39,718 bases of DNA from Streptococcus agalactiae ATCC 13813 (GTDB lineage Bacteria > Bacillota > Bacilli > Lactobacillales > Streptococcaceae): positions 666,216 to 705,933 of the forward strand of contig NZ_GL636070.1 in the NCBI RefSeq assembly GCF_000186445.1, in the 5' to 3' direction. Of the stretch, positions 8,128-17,650 are shown in pieces. A program made the position numbers and the translations under genes. The number at the start of each line of letters is the position of its first letter. Position 1 is the first letter of the stretch. A model generated the notes under the pieces. It was not told the origin of the DNA, searched no databases, and worked only from the letters and a program-made list of their open reading frames with translations.

Positions 8128-9054
8128 ATGAAAAAGTGGTTAGTTATTGTATCATGTTTTGTAGCATTTTTAGGCTTAGGTGCCTGTGCTAACAAGCAGG
8201 ATCAAGCCAAAAACGAAAAATTAAAAGTAGTTGTAACCAACTCTATTTTGGCAGATATAACAAAAAATATAGCCGGTAACAAAATCGACTTACATAGTAT
8301 TGTACCTGTTGGTAAAGATCCTCATGAATATGAGCCATTACCAGCAGACGTTGAAAAAACAACTCAAGCAGATCTTGTTTTTTACAACGGAATTAATCTT
8401 GAAACAGGCGGTAATGCTTGGTTTACGAAATTAATAAAGAACGCTAAGAAGAAAGAAAACAAAGATTACTTTGCGGTTAGCGATGGAGTTGATGTTATTT
8501 ATCTAAATGGTCAAAGCGGAAAAGGTAAAGAAGACCCACATGCTTGGTTGAACCTTGAAAATGGTATTATTTACTCAAAAAATATTGCTAAGCAATTAAT
8601 TGCTAAAGATCCAAAAAACAAAGCTACTTATGAGAAAAACAGAGATGCTTATGTAGCTAAATTAGAAAAATTGGATAAAGAAGCAAAATCTAAATTTAAT
8701 GCCATTCCAGCTAATAAAAAATTAATTGTTACTAGTGAAGGTTGCTTTAAATATTTCTCAAAAGCTTATGGAGTTCCATCAGCATACATCTGGGAAATTA
8801 ACACTGAAGAAGAAGGTACACCAGATCAAATTACTAGCTTAGTTAAGAAATTAAAACAAGTAAGACCTTCAGCTTTATTCGTTGAATCAAGTGTTGACAA
8901 GCGTCCTATGAAATCTGTTTCAAGAGAATCAGGTATCCCAATTTACGCAGAGATCTTCACAGACTCAATTGCTAAAAAAGGTCAAAAGGGTGACAGCTAC
9001 TACGCTATGATGAAATGGAATCTTGATAAGATTGCAGAAGGTTTAGCAAAATAA
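8128..9054 (+). CDS. mtsA: Metal-binding lipoprotein of the Mn/Fe ABC importer
   Basis: A 308-residue cluster A-I solute-binding lipoprotein. The signal peptide ends in the lipobox L-G-A-C (17–20). The four metal ligands expected from PsaA/MtsA are present: His66 (D-P-H-E-Y), His138 (D-P-H-A-W), Glu204 (T-S-E-G) and Asp279 (F-T-D-S). It captures manganese and/or iron on the outer face and delivers it to MtsC. I chose ATG 8128, 7 bases after AAGGAG; the TTG just before it is too close. The gene is controlled from the palindromic region upstream. A 170-base structured spacer separates it from mtsB. Confidence 0.95.
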   Translation: MKKWLVIVSCFVAFLGLGACANKQDQAKNEKLKVVVTNSILADITKNIAGNKIDLHSIVPVGKDPHEYEPLPADVEKTTQADLVFYNGINLETGGNAWFTKLIKNAKKKENKDYFAVSDGVDVIYLNGQSGKGKEDPHAWLNLENGIIYSKNIAKQLIAKDPKNKATYEKNRDAYVAKLEKLDKEAKSKFNAIPANKKLIVTSEGCFKYFSKAYGVPSAYIWEINTEEEGTPDQITSLVKKLKQVRPSALFVESSVDKRPMKSVSRESGIPIYAEIFTDSIAKKGQKGDSYYAMMKWNLDKIAEGLAK

Positions 9055-9224
9055 GAGTGAGAATCGACATTGAAATCATAATGAAATCAATGATGTAGTA
9101 TTCTCGCTTAAGGCTGAGTTGTAACAATGTCGAAATCCTAATCTAAAAACTGACTTAGCCTTAATAAATACAGAGAAGTGGAGTCTGGTTTTATAACCAG
9201 CTCCATTCTACTTTTGGAGGAAAA
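9055..9224 (+). ncRNA. Structured spacer between mtsA and mtsB
   Basis: Three successive hairpins can be drawn in this 170-base gap. The first is GTGAGAAT/ATTCTCGC (9057–9064 with 9100–9107), with an inner CATTGA/TCAATG. The second is AAGGCTGAGTT/GACTTAGCCTT (9110–9120 with 9152–9162). The third is GGAGTCTGGTT/AACCAGCTCC (9180–9190 with 9195–9204), just before the mtsB ribosome site. None has a strong T tract. They may set the ratio of binding protein to transporter by processing or partial termination, and a small RNA is possible. All this is inferred from pairing. Confidence 0.4.
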
Positions 9225-9941
9225 ATGATTATTAGTAAACACTTAAGCGTAAGTTATGATAATAATTTAGTGCTAGAAGATATTAATTTACGCCTAGAAG
9301 GCTCCGGAATCATTGGTATTTTAGGGCCTAATGGAGCGGGGAAATCTACGCTTATGAAAGCCCTTCTTGGTTTGGTTGATTCTACTGGAGAATCAGGGAT
9401 TGGGGGAGATTTGCTACCTTTAATGGGGAGAGTAGCCTATGTTGAACAAAAAACTAATATTGATTACCAATTCCCTATAACTGTTGGAGAATGTGTTTCT
9501 TTAGGATTATATAAGGAACGAGGCCTCTTCAAGCGACTATCAAAAACTGACTGGGAAAAAGTGTCCCGAGTGATTGATCAAGTTGGTTTGAGAGGGTTTG
9601 AAAATAGACCAATTAATGCCTTATCAGGTGGACAATTTCAACGTATGCTTATGGCAAGATGTCTCGTTCAAGAAGCGGATTACATTTTTTTAGATGAGCC
9701 GTTTGTAGGGATTGATTCCATTAGTGAACAAATCATAGTCAATTTACTAAAAAAATTAAGTAAGGCCGGAAAATTAATTTTAGTCGTCCATCACGATTTG
9801 AGTAAAGTTGATCATTATTTTGATCAAGTAATTATTTTGAACCGTCATCTAATTGCTTGTGGACCAATAGATCAGGCATTTACCCGTGAGAATTTAAGTG
9901 CTGCTTACGGTGATGCTATTTTGTTAGGACAAGGAGACTAG
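9225..9941 (+). CDS. mtsB: ATP-binding subunit of the Mn/Fe ABC importer
   Basis: A 238-residue ABC ATPase. Walker A G-P-N-G-A-G-K-S-T is at 34–42. The signature L-S-G-G-Q, Walker B I-F-L-D-E-P and an H-H-D switch region follow in order. It powers metal import with MtsA and MtsC at the cytoplasmic face of the membrane. TTGGAGG precedes ATG 9225. It ends one base before the mtsC start, so the two are tightly coupled. The last hairpin of the mtsA–mtsB spacer lies immediately upstream of its ribosome site. Confidence 0.95.
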   Translation: MIISKHLSVSYDNNLVLEDINLRLEGSGIIGILGPNGAGKSTLMKALLGLVDSTGESGIGGDLLPLMGRVAYVEQKTNIDYQFPITVGECVSLGLYKERGLFKRLSKTDWEKVSRVIDQVGLRGFENRPINALSGGQFQRMLMARCLVQEADYIFLDEPFVGIDSISEQIIVNLLKKLSKAGKLILVVHHDLSKVDHYFDQVIILNRHLIACGPIDQAFTRENLSAAYGDAILLGQGD

Positions 9942-9942
9942 A

Positions 9943-10776
9943 ATGTTTACGAAATTTTTTGAAGGCTTATTGACTTATCATTTTTTGCAAAATGCTTTTA
10001 TAACTGCAATTGTGATTGGTATTGTAGCGGGTGCAGTAGGCTGTTTTATTATCTTGCGCTCAATGTCTTTGATGGGTGATGCTATTTCTCACGCTGTTCT
10101 ACCAGGTGTTGCTATATCTTTTATTTTAGGGATTAACTTTTTTATAGGTGCTATTGTCTTTGGTTTGTTGTCTTCGATTATCATTACTTATATTAAAGAA
10201 AATAGTGTCATAAAAGGAGATACTGCTATTGGAATTACTTTTTCGTCCTTTTTAGCCTTAGGTATCATTTTAATTGGACTTGCTAATAGTACAACTAACC
10301 TCTTTCAAATTCTTTTTGGGAATATTTTGGCAGTACAAGATAGTGATAAATATATGACTATTATAGTGGGATTAATTGTACTGACTCTGATTACTATCTT
10401 CTTTAAAGAATTATTATTGACTTCTTTTGATCCTGTTTTAGCAAAATCAATGGGAATGAGAGTTTCTTTTTATCATTATTTATTGATGATTTTGTTAACA
10501 TTAGTTGCAGTAACAGCTATGCAGAGTGTGGGAACAATATTGATCGTAGCACTTTTAATTACACCAGCTGCAACAGCATATCTTTATGTTAAAAGTCTCA
10601 GAACAATGTTGTTTTTATCATCTGCATTAGGAGCAGTAGCATCTGTTCTGGGGTTGTATATCGGTTATACATTTAATATTGCCGCAGGATCAAGTATTGT
10701 TTTAACATCTACTTTTATGTTTTTACTTGCTTTCCTATTTTCTCCTAAACAAAGTTTGTTTAAAAAGAAACAATAG
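9943..10776 (+). CDS. mtsC: Membrane permease of the Mn/Fe ABC importer
   Basis: A 277-residue ABC-3 family permease with 8 or so hydrophobic helices. The conserved opening segment L-R-S-M-S-L-M-G-D-A-I-S-H-A-V-L-P-G lies at about 32–50, which is the hallmark of zinc/manganese/iron permeases. It forms the metal channel. AAGGAGA within the end of mtsB serves as its ribosome site. A strong bidirectional terminator follows, ending the mts operon. Confidence 0.95.
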   Translation: MFTKFFEGLLTYHFLQNAFITAIVIGIVAGAVGCFIILRSMSLMGDAISHAVLPGVAISFILGINFFIGAIVFGLLSSIIITYIKENSVIKGDTAIGITFSSFLALGIILIGLANSTTNLFQILFGNILAVQDSDKYMTIIVGLIVLTLITIFFKELLLTSFDPVLAKSMGMRVSFYHYLLMILLTLVAVTAMQSVGTILIVALLITPAATAYLYVKSLRTMLFLSSALGAVASVLGLYIGYTFNIAAGSSIVLTSTFMFLLAFLFSPKQSLFKKKQ

Positions 10777-10783
10777 TGTTGTT

Positions 10784-10820
10784 AAAAAATGAGACTAGAA
10801 AATGTTCTAGTCTCATTTTT
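10784..10820. terminator. Bidirectional terminator between mtsC and slrA
   Basis: A long stem AAAATGAGACTAGAA/TTCTAGTCTCATTTTT with a 4-base loop (10801–10804), with A and T runs on either side, between convergent genes. Confidence 0.92.
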
Positions 10821-10827
10821 GATAGAA

Positions 10828-11631
10828 TTATTTAAATTTGTAGTCTTTAATAACTTTGATACTTGTAATAGTAATTTTTTCTTTTGGTTGATCTGATTTT
10901 GTAACTTCTACCGAAGCAATTTTATCCACAGTTTCCATGCCAGAGATTACTTGTCCAAAGACGGTATAACCACCATCTAAACTTGGATTTCCTCCTTCTG
11001 AATAGGCTTTAATAATCGCCTTAGGAACTTTTTTATCTGACAGTTGTTTGGAATGATCTTGCTGGCTTTGATTGATAAAGAATTGGCTACCATTAGTGTC
11101 AGCTCCAGCATTTGCCATTGCTAAACTTCCCCTGATATTGTAGAGGTAAGGGGAGATTTCGTTAACAAAGCCATTTCCAGAATCTTTCTTTTTATCTTTG
11201 CCATTCCATATAGATTTTCCACCGGTTCCGTCTCCATTAGGGTCACCAGATTGTATCATAAAATCTTTGATAACTCTGTGGAAACTTAACCCATTATAGT
11301 ATCCTTCTTTTGCATGTGTTAGAAAATTTTCAACAGCTAAAGGAGCATATTTTGGAAATAACTTGATATTTATATCACCTTTAGAGGTTTTTATAAGCAC
11401 TTGTGCCTCGTTTTTGGCAACAGCCTTGTCCAATTGAGGAAAAGCTTTTTTATCAGCTTTTAAGGCTTGCTTAGTTTCTTTGTTTAGTTGTTCAGTAGCT
11501 TCCTTTGAAGAGCTTTCAGCTAGTTTTTGGTCAACATAACGGTCTCCTTTTAGAGAACGCTCAATTGACTCGCAACCACTTAAAGTTAATATGCTGACAC
11601 AGGCTAAACCAAGATAAATAATTTTTTTCAT
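10828..11631 (-). CDS. slrA: Cyclophilin-type peptidyl-prolyl isomerase lipoprotein
   Basis: A 267-residue exported lipoprotein. The signal peptide ends with lipobox L-S-G-C (17–20). A charged linker of about 50 residues, rich in lysine and glutamate, leads to a cyclophilin domain (about 80–262). That domain has F-H-R-V-I-K-D-F-M-I-Q-S-G-D-P, the catalytic arginine region, and G-S-L-A-M-A-N-A-G, N-G-S-Q-F-F-I. It should assist folding of proteins after secretion. Pneumococcal SlrA is the closest named relative I recognise. A -10 (TATAAT on the minus strand, 11661–11666) lies 30 bases upstream; ftsK is divergent. Confidence 0.9.
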   Translation of the reverse strand: MKKIIYLGLACVSILTLSGCESIERSLKGDRYVDQKLAESSSKEATEQLNKETKQALKADKKAFPQLDKAVAKNEAQVLIKTSKGDINIKLFPKYAPLAVENFLTHAKEGYYNGLSFHRVIKDFMIQSGDPNGDGTGGKSIWNGKDKKKDSGNGFVNEISPYLYNIRGSLAMANAGADTNGSQFFINQSQQDHSKQLSDKKVPKAIIKAYSEGGNPSLDGGYTVFGQVISGMETVDKIASVEVTKSDQPKEKITITSIKVIKDYKFK

Positions 11632-11660
11632 ACATACTCCTTGATTAAGTTATTAAGATG

Positions 11661-11666
11661 ATTATA
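11661..11666 (-). promoter_or_regulatory. -10 element of slrA
   Basis: TATAAT on the minus strand, 30 bases upstream of the slrA start, with no clear -35. Confidence 0.5.
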
Positions 11667-11735
11667 TTTTATCATAAATTTTTAAATAATTTATAAAAGT
11701 AAATAGTAAACCTATTGGGGGACTTGTTGAAATTA

Positions 11736-11744
11736 TGATAGAAT
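11736..11744 (+). promoter_or_regulatory. Extended -10 promoter of ftsK
   Basis: TG-A-TAGAAT at 11736–11744, in the slrA–ftsK divergent region, 60 bases before the ftsK start. Confidence 0.5.
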
Positions 11745-11805
11745 AGTATAGCATGAGTTGATAGAGAAAGTGAGGAACAAGTATTTCACTTGAAATATGG
11801 TATTT

Positions 11806-14247
11806 ATGGCAAATAAGAAAAAAACAAAAGGAAAGAAAACCAGAAGACCTACTAAGGCAGAAATAGAGCGTCAAAGAGCTATTCAAAGGATGATTACTGC
11901 TCTTGTTTTAACAATTATTCTCTTCTTTGGTATTATCAGATTAGGTATTTTTGGTATTACAGTCTACAATGTCATCCGTTTTATGGTAGGTAGCTTGGCT
12001 TACTTATTTATTGCGGCAACTTTAATCTACCTTTATTTCTTTAAATGGTTGCGAAAGAAAGATGGCTTAGTAGCAGGTTTTTTGATAGCTTCTTTAGGAT
12101 TATTGATTGAGTGGCATGCTTACCTTTTCTCGATGCCTATTTTGAAAGATAAAGAAATTTTGCGTTCAACTGCTCGATTAATTGTATCTGATTTAATGCA
12201 ATTTAAAATCACTGTTTTTGCCGGTGGAGGTATGTTGGGTGCTTTGATTTACAAGCCAATTGCTTTTCTCTTTTCTAATATTGGTGCCTATATGATTGGT
12301 GTTCTCTTCATCATTTTGGGTCTCTTTTTAATGAGTTCTCTGGAAGTTTATGACATCGTCGAATTTATTAGAGCTTTTAAAAATAAAGTGGCAGAGAAGC
12401 ACGAGCAAAATAAAAAGGAGCGTTTTGCTAAGCGAGAGATGAAAAAAGCAATCGCTGAACAAGAGCGCATAGAGCGTCAAAAAGCTGAAGAAGAAGCTTA
12501 TTTAGCTTCGGTTAATGTAGACCCTGAAACGGGTGAGATTCTAGAGGAACAAGCTGAGGACAATTTGGATCATACGCTACCACCTGAGGTAAGTGAAACA
12601 TCAACTCCGGTATTTGAGCCAGAGATTCTTGCTTATGAGACATCGCCTCAAAATGATCCTTTACCAGTAGAGCCGACAATTTATTTAGAAGACTATGATT
12701 CGCCGCTTCCTAATATGAGAGAAAGTGACGAGGAAATGGTTTATGATTTAGATGATGATGTAGATGATAGTGATATAGAAAATGTCGACTTTACACCTAA
12801 AACGACACTGGTTTATAAATTACCAACGATAGATTTATTTGCACCAGATAAGCCTAAAAATCAATCCAAAGAAAAGGATTTAGTCCGAAAGAATATCAGA
12901 GTTTTAGAAGAAACATTTAGAAGCTTTGGTATCGATGTAAAAGTAGAACGTGCTGAAATTGGACCATCGGTTACTAAATATGAAATTAAACCAGCAGTTG
13001 GAGTTCGTGTGAATCGTATTTCAAATCTATCTGACGACCTAGCTCTTGCTCTTGCAGCAAAAGATGTTCGTATAGAAGCACCAATTCCTGGAAAATCATT
13101 AATAGGTATTGAAGTTCCTAACTCAGAAATTGCAACGGTTTCTTTCCGCGAACTTTGGGAACAATCTGATGCCAATCCTGAAAACCTTTTAGAAGTACCA
13201 CTAGGAAAAGCTGTTAACGGCAATGCTCGCAGTTTTAACTTAGCTAGAATGCCGCATCTTTTGGTAGCTGGTTCAACTGGTTCAGGTAAATCTGTGGCAG
13301 TTAATGGAATTATTTCAAGTATTTTGATGAAGGCACGTCCAGATCAAGTTAAGTTTATGATGATTGATCCCAAAATGGTTGAATTATCTGTTTATAATGA
13401 TATTCCACATTTATTAATCCCTGTTGTAACCAATCCGCGTAAAGCAAGTAAGGCACTCCAAAAAGTTGTTGATGAAATGGAAAATCGATACGAGTTATTT
13501 AGCAAAATTGGTGTGCGTAATATAGCAGGTTATAATACAAAGGTTGAAGAGTTTAATGCTTCTTCTGAGCAAAAACAAATACCTTTGCCTTTAATCGTTG
13601 TCATTGTAGATGAATTGGCTGACTTGATGATGGTTGCTAGTAAAGAAGTTGAAGATGCTATTATTCGTTTGGGGCAAAAAGCACGTGCTGCAGGTATCCA
13701 TATGATTCTTGCAACTCAACGTCCATCCGTAGATGTTATTTCTGGTTTGATTAAAGCAAATGTTCCGTCGCGTATTGCCTTTGCTGTTTCAAGTGGTACT
13801 GATAGCCGTACGATCCTTGATGAAAATGGTGCTGAAAAGCTCTTGGGACGGGGTGACATGCTCTTTAAGCCTATTGATGAGAATCATCCAGTACGACTAC
13901 AAGGTTCCTTTATTTCAGATGATGATGTTGAAAGGATCGTTGGTTTTATCAAAGACCAAGCCGAGGCTGACTATGATGATGCCTTTGATCCTGGAGAAGT
14001 ATCTGAAACAGATAACGGCTCTGGTGGTGGAGGCGGAGTACCTGAAAGTGATCCTCTTTTTGAAGAAGCCAAGGGACTCGTTTTAGAGACGCAAAAAGCA
14101 AGTGCCTCAATGATTCAACGCCGATTGTCTGTTGGTTTCAATAGAGCAACAAGACTAATGGAAGAGTTAGAAGCAGCGGGGGTTATTGGTCCAGCAGAAG
14201 GAACCAAGCCACGAAAAGTTTTAATGACTCCAACTCCGAGTGAATAA
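11806..14247 (+). CDS. ftsK: DNA translocase FtsK/SpoIIIE
   Basis: A DNA motor of about 813 residues that clears chromosome ends from the division septum. It has a lysine-rich N-terminus, four membrane helices (within about 25–180), and a glutamate/aspartate-rich linker (about 180–345). The motor follows, with Walker A G-S-T-G-S-G-K-S (489–496) and Walker B I-V-D-E-L (Asp602). A glycine-rich hinge leads to the C-terminal winged-helix gamma domain ([17 protein letters not shown]), which reads directional DNA sites. The start is uncertain: ATG 11806 gives M-A-N-K-K-K as in relatives, while ATG 11797 adds three residues. Neither has a close ribosome site; GAGGA is about 30 bases upstream. Confidence 0.95.
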   Translation: MANKKKTKGKKTRRPTKAEIERQRAIQRMITALVLTIILFFGIIRLGIFGITVYNVIRFMVGSLAYLFIAATLIYLYFFKWLRKKDGLVAGFLIASLGLLIEWHAYLFSMPILKDKEILRSTARLIVSDLMQFKITVFAGGGMLGALIYKPIAFLFSNIGAYMIGVLFIILGLFLMSSLEVYDIVEFIRAFKNKVAEKHEQNKKERFAKREMKKAIAEQERIERQKAEEEAYLASVNVDPETGEILEEQAEDNLDHTLPPEVSETSTPVFEPEILAYETSPQNDPLPVEPTIYLEDYDSPLPNMRESDEEMVYDLDDDVDDSDIENVDFTPKTTLVYKLPTIDLFAPDKPKNQSKEKDLVRKNIRVLEETFRSFGIDVKVERAEIGPSVTKYEIKPAVGVRVNRISNLSDDLALALAAKDVRIEAPIPGKSLIGIEVPNSEIATVSFRELWEQSDANPENLLEVPLGKAVNGNARSFNLARMPHLLVAGSTGSGKSVAVNGIISSILMKARPDQVKFMMIDPKMVELSVYNDIPHLLIPVVTNPRKASKALQKVVDEMENRYELFSKIGVRNIAGYNTKVEEFNASSEQKQIPLPLIVVIVDELADLMMVASKEVEDAIIRLGQKARAAGIHMILATQRPSVDVISGLIKANVPSRIAFAVSSGTDSRTILDENGAEKLLGRGDMLFKPIDENHPVRLQGSFISDDDVERIVGFIKDQAEADYDDAFDPGEVSETDNGSGGGGGVPESDPLFEEAKGLVLETQKASASMIQRRLSVGFNRATRLMEELEAAGVIGPAEGTKPRKVLMTPTPSE

Positions 14248-14248
14248 G

Positions 14249-14288
14249 AAAAAACTAATCTGACAAGAAATTGTCGGATTAGTTTTTT
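14249..14288 (+). terminator. Terminator after ftsK
   Basis: Stem AAAACTAATCTGACAA/TTGTCGGATTAGTTTT (14251–14266 and 14271–14286) with a GAAA loop and a T run. The next promoter starts within a few bases. Confidence 0.92.
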
Positions 14289-14289
14289 A

Positions 14290-14298
14290 TGTTATAAT
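14290..14298 (+). promoter_or_regulatory. Extended -10 promoter of the pabB–pabC fusion
   Basis: TG-T-TATAAT at 14290–14298, directly after the ftsK terminator and 31 bases before the gene. Confidence 0.65.
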
Positions 14299-14328
14299 GA
14301 AGCAAATAGATGAAGAAGAAGGTTACGA

Positions 14329-16044
14329 ATGCATATTGAGACTGTTATTGATTTCAAAGAATTAGGAAAAAGATATCGTTTTAAAAATCCTACAAAAGAA
14401 TTAATAGCTGATACTTTAGAACAAGTCTTAGAAGTGATAAAAGAAGTTGATTATTATCAATCTAAGAATTATTATGTTGTTGGTTATTTATCTTATGAAG
14501 CATCTGCTGCTTTTGATTCACATTTTAAAGTTTCTCATCAGAAGTTGGCTGGGGAACATCTAGCTTATTTTACAGTACATAAAGATTGTGAGAACGAAGC
14601 TTTTCCTTTAAGTTATGAAAATGTTAGATTAACAGATAATTGGACTGCTAATGTTTCTGAGCAAGAATATCAAGAGGCAATTGCCAATATTAAAGGACAA
14701 ATTAGACAAGGAAATACTTATCAAGTAAATTATACACTAGAGCTTAGCCAACAATTATGCTCGGATCCCTTTAGCGTTTATGAACGCCTAATGGTAGAAC
14801 AAGGAGCAGGATATAATGCTTATATTGCCTACGATGATAAAAGGATTTTATCTGTAAGCCCGGAATTGTTCTTTAAGAAGAAGGGTGAAGTCTTAACAAC
14901 TAGACCAATGAAGGGAACAAGCGCTAGAAAGCCTACTTATCAAGAAGATGTGGCGGAGCGAGATTGGTTGGCAAATGATCCCAAAAATCGTTCTGAAAAT
15001 ATGATGATTGTTGATTTATTAAGAAACGATATGGGCCGTATCTGTGATGTTGGAACAGTTAAGGTAAAAAAACTATGTCAAGTGGAGCAGTATGCAACTG
15101 TGTGGCAAATGACATCAACTATTGAAGGAGTTTTATCGCCAGAAGTGACACTTACGTCTATTTTTCAAGCTTTATATCCTTGTGGATCTATCACTGGAGC
15201 TCCTAAGATATCAACAATGGCTATTATTAATGAGTTGGAAAAACGGCCAAGAGGTATTTATTGTGGGACGATAGGACTTTGCATGCCAGACGGACAAGCT
15301 ATTTTTAACGTTCCTATTCGCACAGTACAAATGAAAGGTCAACAAGCCTATTACGGCGTTGGTGGAGGTATTACGTGGGAGAGCCAGACAGATTCTGAAT
15401 ATGAAGAAACCCGTCAAAAATCAGCTGTTTTAACATGTGTCAATCCAAAATTTCAATTAATAACTACAGGAAGAGTGACTGAAAATAAACTTCTTTTCTC
15501 TCAACAACATGTCGAGAGATTAGTTGAATCAGCGTCTTATTTTGCTTATCCTTTTGATAAAAGTAAATTCGAAAGGGAACTGAAAAAATACCTTCATCAG
15601 CTAGATAAGAAGGATTACCGCTTGAAAATAATGCTTGATAAAACTGGTAAGGTAACGTTTGAGGTAAAACAACTAGTGAATTTATCAAAAAAGTTTTTAA
15701 CGGCAGAGGTGGTCGTACAAGACTACCCTATTAAATTATCCCCGTTTACTTATTTTAAAACTTCTTATCGCCCACATATCATTGAAGGTCAGAATGAAAA
15801 GATATTTGTATCTCCTGAGGGGCTGCTATTGGAAACAAGTATTGGGAATATTGTTTTAGAAAAAAATGGAAGGTTTTTAACCCCAGATTTATCAGAAGGA
15901 GGGTTGAATGGGATTTATCGTCGTCATCTCCTTGAAAACCAAAAAGTAATTGAAGCACCACTAACTTTAAAAGATTTAGAATCAGCCGATGCTGTATACG
16001 CCTGTAATGCTGTTAGAGGGCTTTATCCTCTAAACCTAAAGTAA
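14329..16044 (+). CDS. pabB: Fused aminodeoxychorismate synthase component I / aminodeoxychorismate lyase (PabB–PabC)
   Basis: A 571-residue two-domain enzyme for p-aminobenzoate, the folate precursor. Residues 1–370 or so are a chorismate-binding PabB domain. Its motifs are G-N-T-Y-Q-V-N-Y-T, R-P-M-K-G-T (with the lysine expected in PabB), and S-E-N-x-M-I-V-D-L-L-R-N-D. Residues from about 385 form a class IV PLP enzyme like PabC: F-K-T-S-Y-R (Lys477 is the likely PLP lysine), L-L-E-T-S-I-G-N-I and G-L-N-G-I-Y-R-R. The fused protein could make p-aminobenzoate if a glutamine amidotransferase subunit (PabA) or free ammonia is available; no pabA is in the window. AAGAAGG precedes the ATG. Confidence 0.92.
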   Translation: MHIETVIDFKELGKRYRFKNPTKELIADTLEQVLEVIKEVDYYQSKNYYVVGYLSYEASAAFDSHFKVSHQKLAGEHLAYFTVHKDCENEAFPLSYENVRLTDNWTANVSEQEYQEAIANIKGQIRQGNTYQVNYTLELSQQLCSDPFSVYERLMVEQGAGYNAYIAYDDKRILSVSPELFFKKKGEVLTTRPMKGTSARKPTYQEDVAERDWLANDPKNRSENMMIVDLLRNDMGRICDVGTVKVKKLCQVEQYATVWQMTSTIEGVLSPEVTLTSIFQALYPCGSITGAPKISTMAIINELEKRPRGIYCGTIGLCMPDGQAIFNVPIRTVQMKGQQAYYGVGGGITWESQTDSEYEETRQKSAVLTCVNPKFQLITTGRVTENKLLFSQQHVERLVESASYFAYPFDKSKFERELKKYLHQLDKKDYRLKIMLDKTGKVTFEVKQLVNLSKKFLTAEVVVQDYPIKLSPFTYFKTSYRPHIIEGQNEKIFVSPEGLLLETSIGNIVLEKNGRFLTPDLSEGGLNGIYRRHLLENQKVIEAPLTLKDLESADAVYACNAVRGLYPLNLK

Positions 16045-16074
16045 AAAGAGCTGGAAATTTATCCAACTCTTTTT
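16043..16074. terminator. Terminator between pabB–pabC and the DUF3397 gene
   Basis: Stem AAAAAGAGCTGGA/TCCAACTCTTTTT (16043–16055 and 16062–16074) with one mismatch, flanked by A and T runs. It overlaps the last bases of the minus-strand gene. Confidence 0.8.
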
Positions 16075-16426
16075 ATTGTACTTTGATAAAGATGATAACC
16101 AATAATCCTAGGTAAAAAAGGAAAGTTAGAATAAAGCCAGATCTCCAAAATAATTTTAAAAAACGTTTATAAGAAAAAAGAGTCTTTGTTCGTAGAAGCT
16201 TTATTGTAATTCCGATTGCCAGTAATGAAATGAGAATCAGATAGTAAGGTAAAAGATTTTGTTTTAACAGACTAGATGATATTAATGGAATTAAAAAAAC
16301 AAAAATAGGAAAAGCAACATCTGGAAACATAATGTTAAATTTTTTAAGTTTAAATATTTTGACAAGAACCTGTGAAAATATAGGGATTAAAACAAGAAAT
16401 AAAGAAGCAATAATTTTGTATATCAT
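16073..16426 (-). CDS. DUF3397 family membrane protein
   Basis: A 117-residue protein made almost entirely of four hydrophobic helices (about 3–20, 36–54, 60–78, 93–114), with short basic loops such as K-L-K-K and K-R-F-L-K. It fits the DUF3397 family found in Bacilli, whose role is not known. It should sit in the cytoplasmic membrane. No Shine-Dalgarno is visible before ATG 16426. A TATAAA on the minus strand lies only about 12 bases upstream, so either the mRNA is nearly leaderless or translation depends on the LysR transcript upstream. Confidence 0.7.
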   Translation of the reverse strand: MIYKIIASLFLVLIPIFSQVLVKIFKLKKFNIMFPDVAFPIFVFLIPLISSSLLKQNLLPYYLILISLLAIGITIKLLRTKTLFSYKRFLKLFWRSGFILTFLFYLGLLVIIFIKVQ

Positions 16427-16486
16427 AGGTCTATTTTATACCGATTTTGGTAAGATGTAAACTGATTTTCAATAGAATTAGCGAAA

Positions 16487-17392
16487 CTACTTGGTTAAAA
16501 AAGCTTTATAAAGTAGGAGAGCAATTCCAGATAATTCAACATCTTTTTTATAAATCATAATGTACTCTGAAAATAACTTATTCTTATGAAAATGGTAGAC
16601 ATTGCACTCTTTATCCAAATAGCGATGAATGAGAGTTTGTGGAACAAATGTTGCTCCCATCCCTGACAAAGATAGGCTAGCTGCTGTAGGAATGGTACTA
16701 GTTGTAATCATCTGATTTAATGACATGTGATGAAGCTCATAGAATTGTGCAATTGTTTTGCCAATTCCGTACTCTAATGGTGTTAGGATAAGAGGTTCAT
16801 TGTCTAGAACTGAAATAGGATATTCAAAAGGAATAATCTGTCCACGTTTTTCAGCGTTGTAGAGGTGGCTGGTGGTAGGTATCATTAAAAACAATTCGTC
16901 GCGGTAAATAGTGGTTGATGCAATTCCATCTTTATAAAGGATAGGAGCCATCCCAACAGCTAGGTCAATATCACCACTCGCTACCAATTGTTCAGAAATA
17001 TTTTGATTGTTTTCGAGTAATTTGACAGAAATTTCTGGGTGCTCCAAGTTAAATTTTGGAAGTACATTTGCCAGAATAGAACTTGCTAAGCCAGAGTTAA
17101 TCCCAAGTGTGATTTCTCCTTTTTTATCAGAACGGATGAGATATAGTTCTTTGGCCATTTGACGCTCAATCATATCAATTTCTTTTAGGTAGAATAGATA
17201 TCTCTGTCCAGCATAAGTTAAAAAGGTTTGGTGTCCTTGGCTCTGGATGAGTTTTATTTCTAACTCATTTTCTAATTGCTTGATCACTTTGCTTAGGTAA
17301 GGTTGAGAAATAAAAAGGTGTGCAGCGGCTTTAGTGATGTTTGAGTATAGTTCGATACTCTCTAGATACATTAATTTTTGTTGATTTTTCAA
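16487..17392 (-). CDS. LysR-family transcriptional regulator
   Basis: A 301-residue LysR-type regulator. The N-terminal winged helix-turn-helix (about 1–60) reads S-N-I-T-K-A-A-A-H-L-F-I-S-Q-P-Y-L-S-K-V-I-K-Q-L-E, with the family's Q-P-x-L-S recognition element. The rest is the two-lobed effector-binding domain. It is divergent from the amidohydrolase–MFS pair, and LysR proteins usually control the divergent neighbour, so it probably activates that pair in response to an acylated amino acid or related ligand. That is inferred from position. A 34-bp dyad in the shared region (17509–17542) is a candidate binding site. Confidence 0.9.
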   Translation of the reverse strand: MKNQQKLMYLESIELYSNITKAAAHLFISQPYLSKVIKQLENELEIKLIQSQGHQTFLTYAGQRYLFYLKEIDMIERQMAKELYLIRSDKKGEITLGINSGLASSILANVLPKFNLEHPEISVKLLENNQNISEQLVASGDIDLAVGMAPILYKDGIASTTIYRDELFLMIPTTSHLYNAEKRGQIIPFEYPISVLDNEPLILTPLEYGIGKTIAQFYELHHMSLNQMITTSTIPTAASLSLSGMGATFVPQTLIHRYLDKECNVYHFHKNKLFSEYIMIYKKDVELSGIALLLYKAFLTK

Positions 17393-17508
17393 GACTTTAT
17401 AACCAGTTTGATATCCTTAGATTAATAATAAGTTATGATACGTTATGGCTATAAGTTTACTATCATTTTGAGCTAAAATCAATCTATTTTAATTTAGTAG
17501 TATAACAT

Positions 17509-17542
17509 GATATATTCATAACTATTTAGTTATAGAAATATC
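17509..17542. promoter_or_regulatory. Candidate LysR operator (imperfect 34-bp palindrome)
   Basis: The centre is a perfect dyad ATAACTA-TT-TAGTTAT (17518–17533). Outer arms GATAT (17509–17513) and ATATC (17538–17542) are in register with it. It lies between the divergent lysR-type and amidohydrolase genes. Binding is inferred. Confidence 0.55.
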
Positions 17543-17650
17543 TAAAAAAATTTATTTGTAAAAAATTATTTTCAAAAGTAGACTATATAAGAGCAGATTG
17601 TTAGAATAATAGCCTTATTTTAACTGTTCATATTTTAAGGAGGAAAGCAA

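Noticed and set aside
12861-13223. A 120-residue minus-strand frame opposite ftsK
   Set aside because: A shadow of the coding strand; no ribosome site and low-complexity serine/arginine content.
13760-14086. A 108-residue frame inside ftsK, +1 frame
   Set aside because: It lies wholly within the conserved FtsK motor and gamma region and has no protein-like features of its own.
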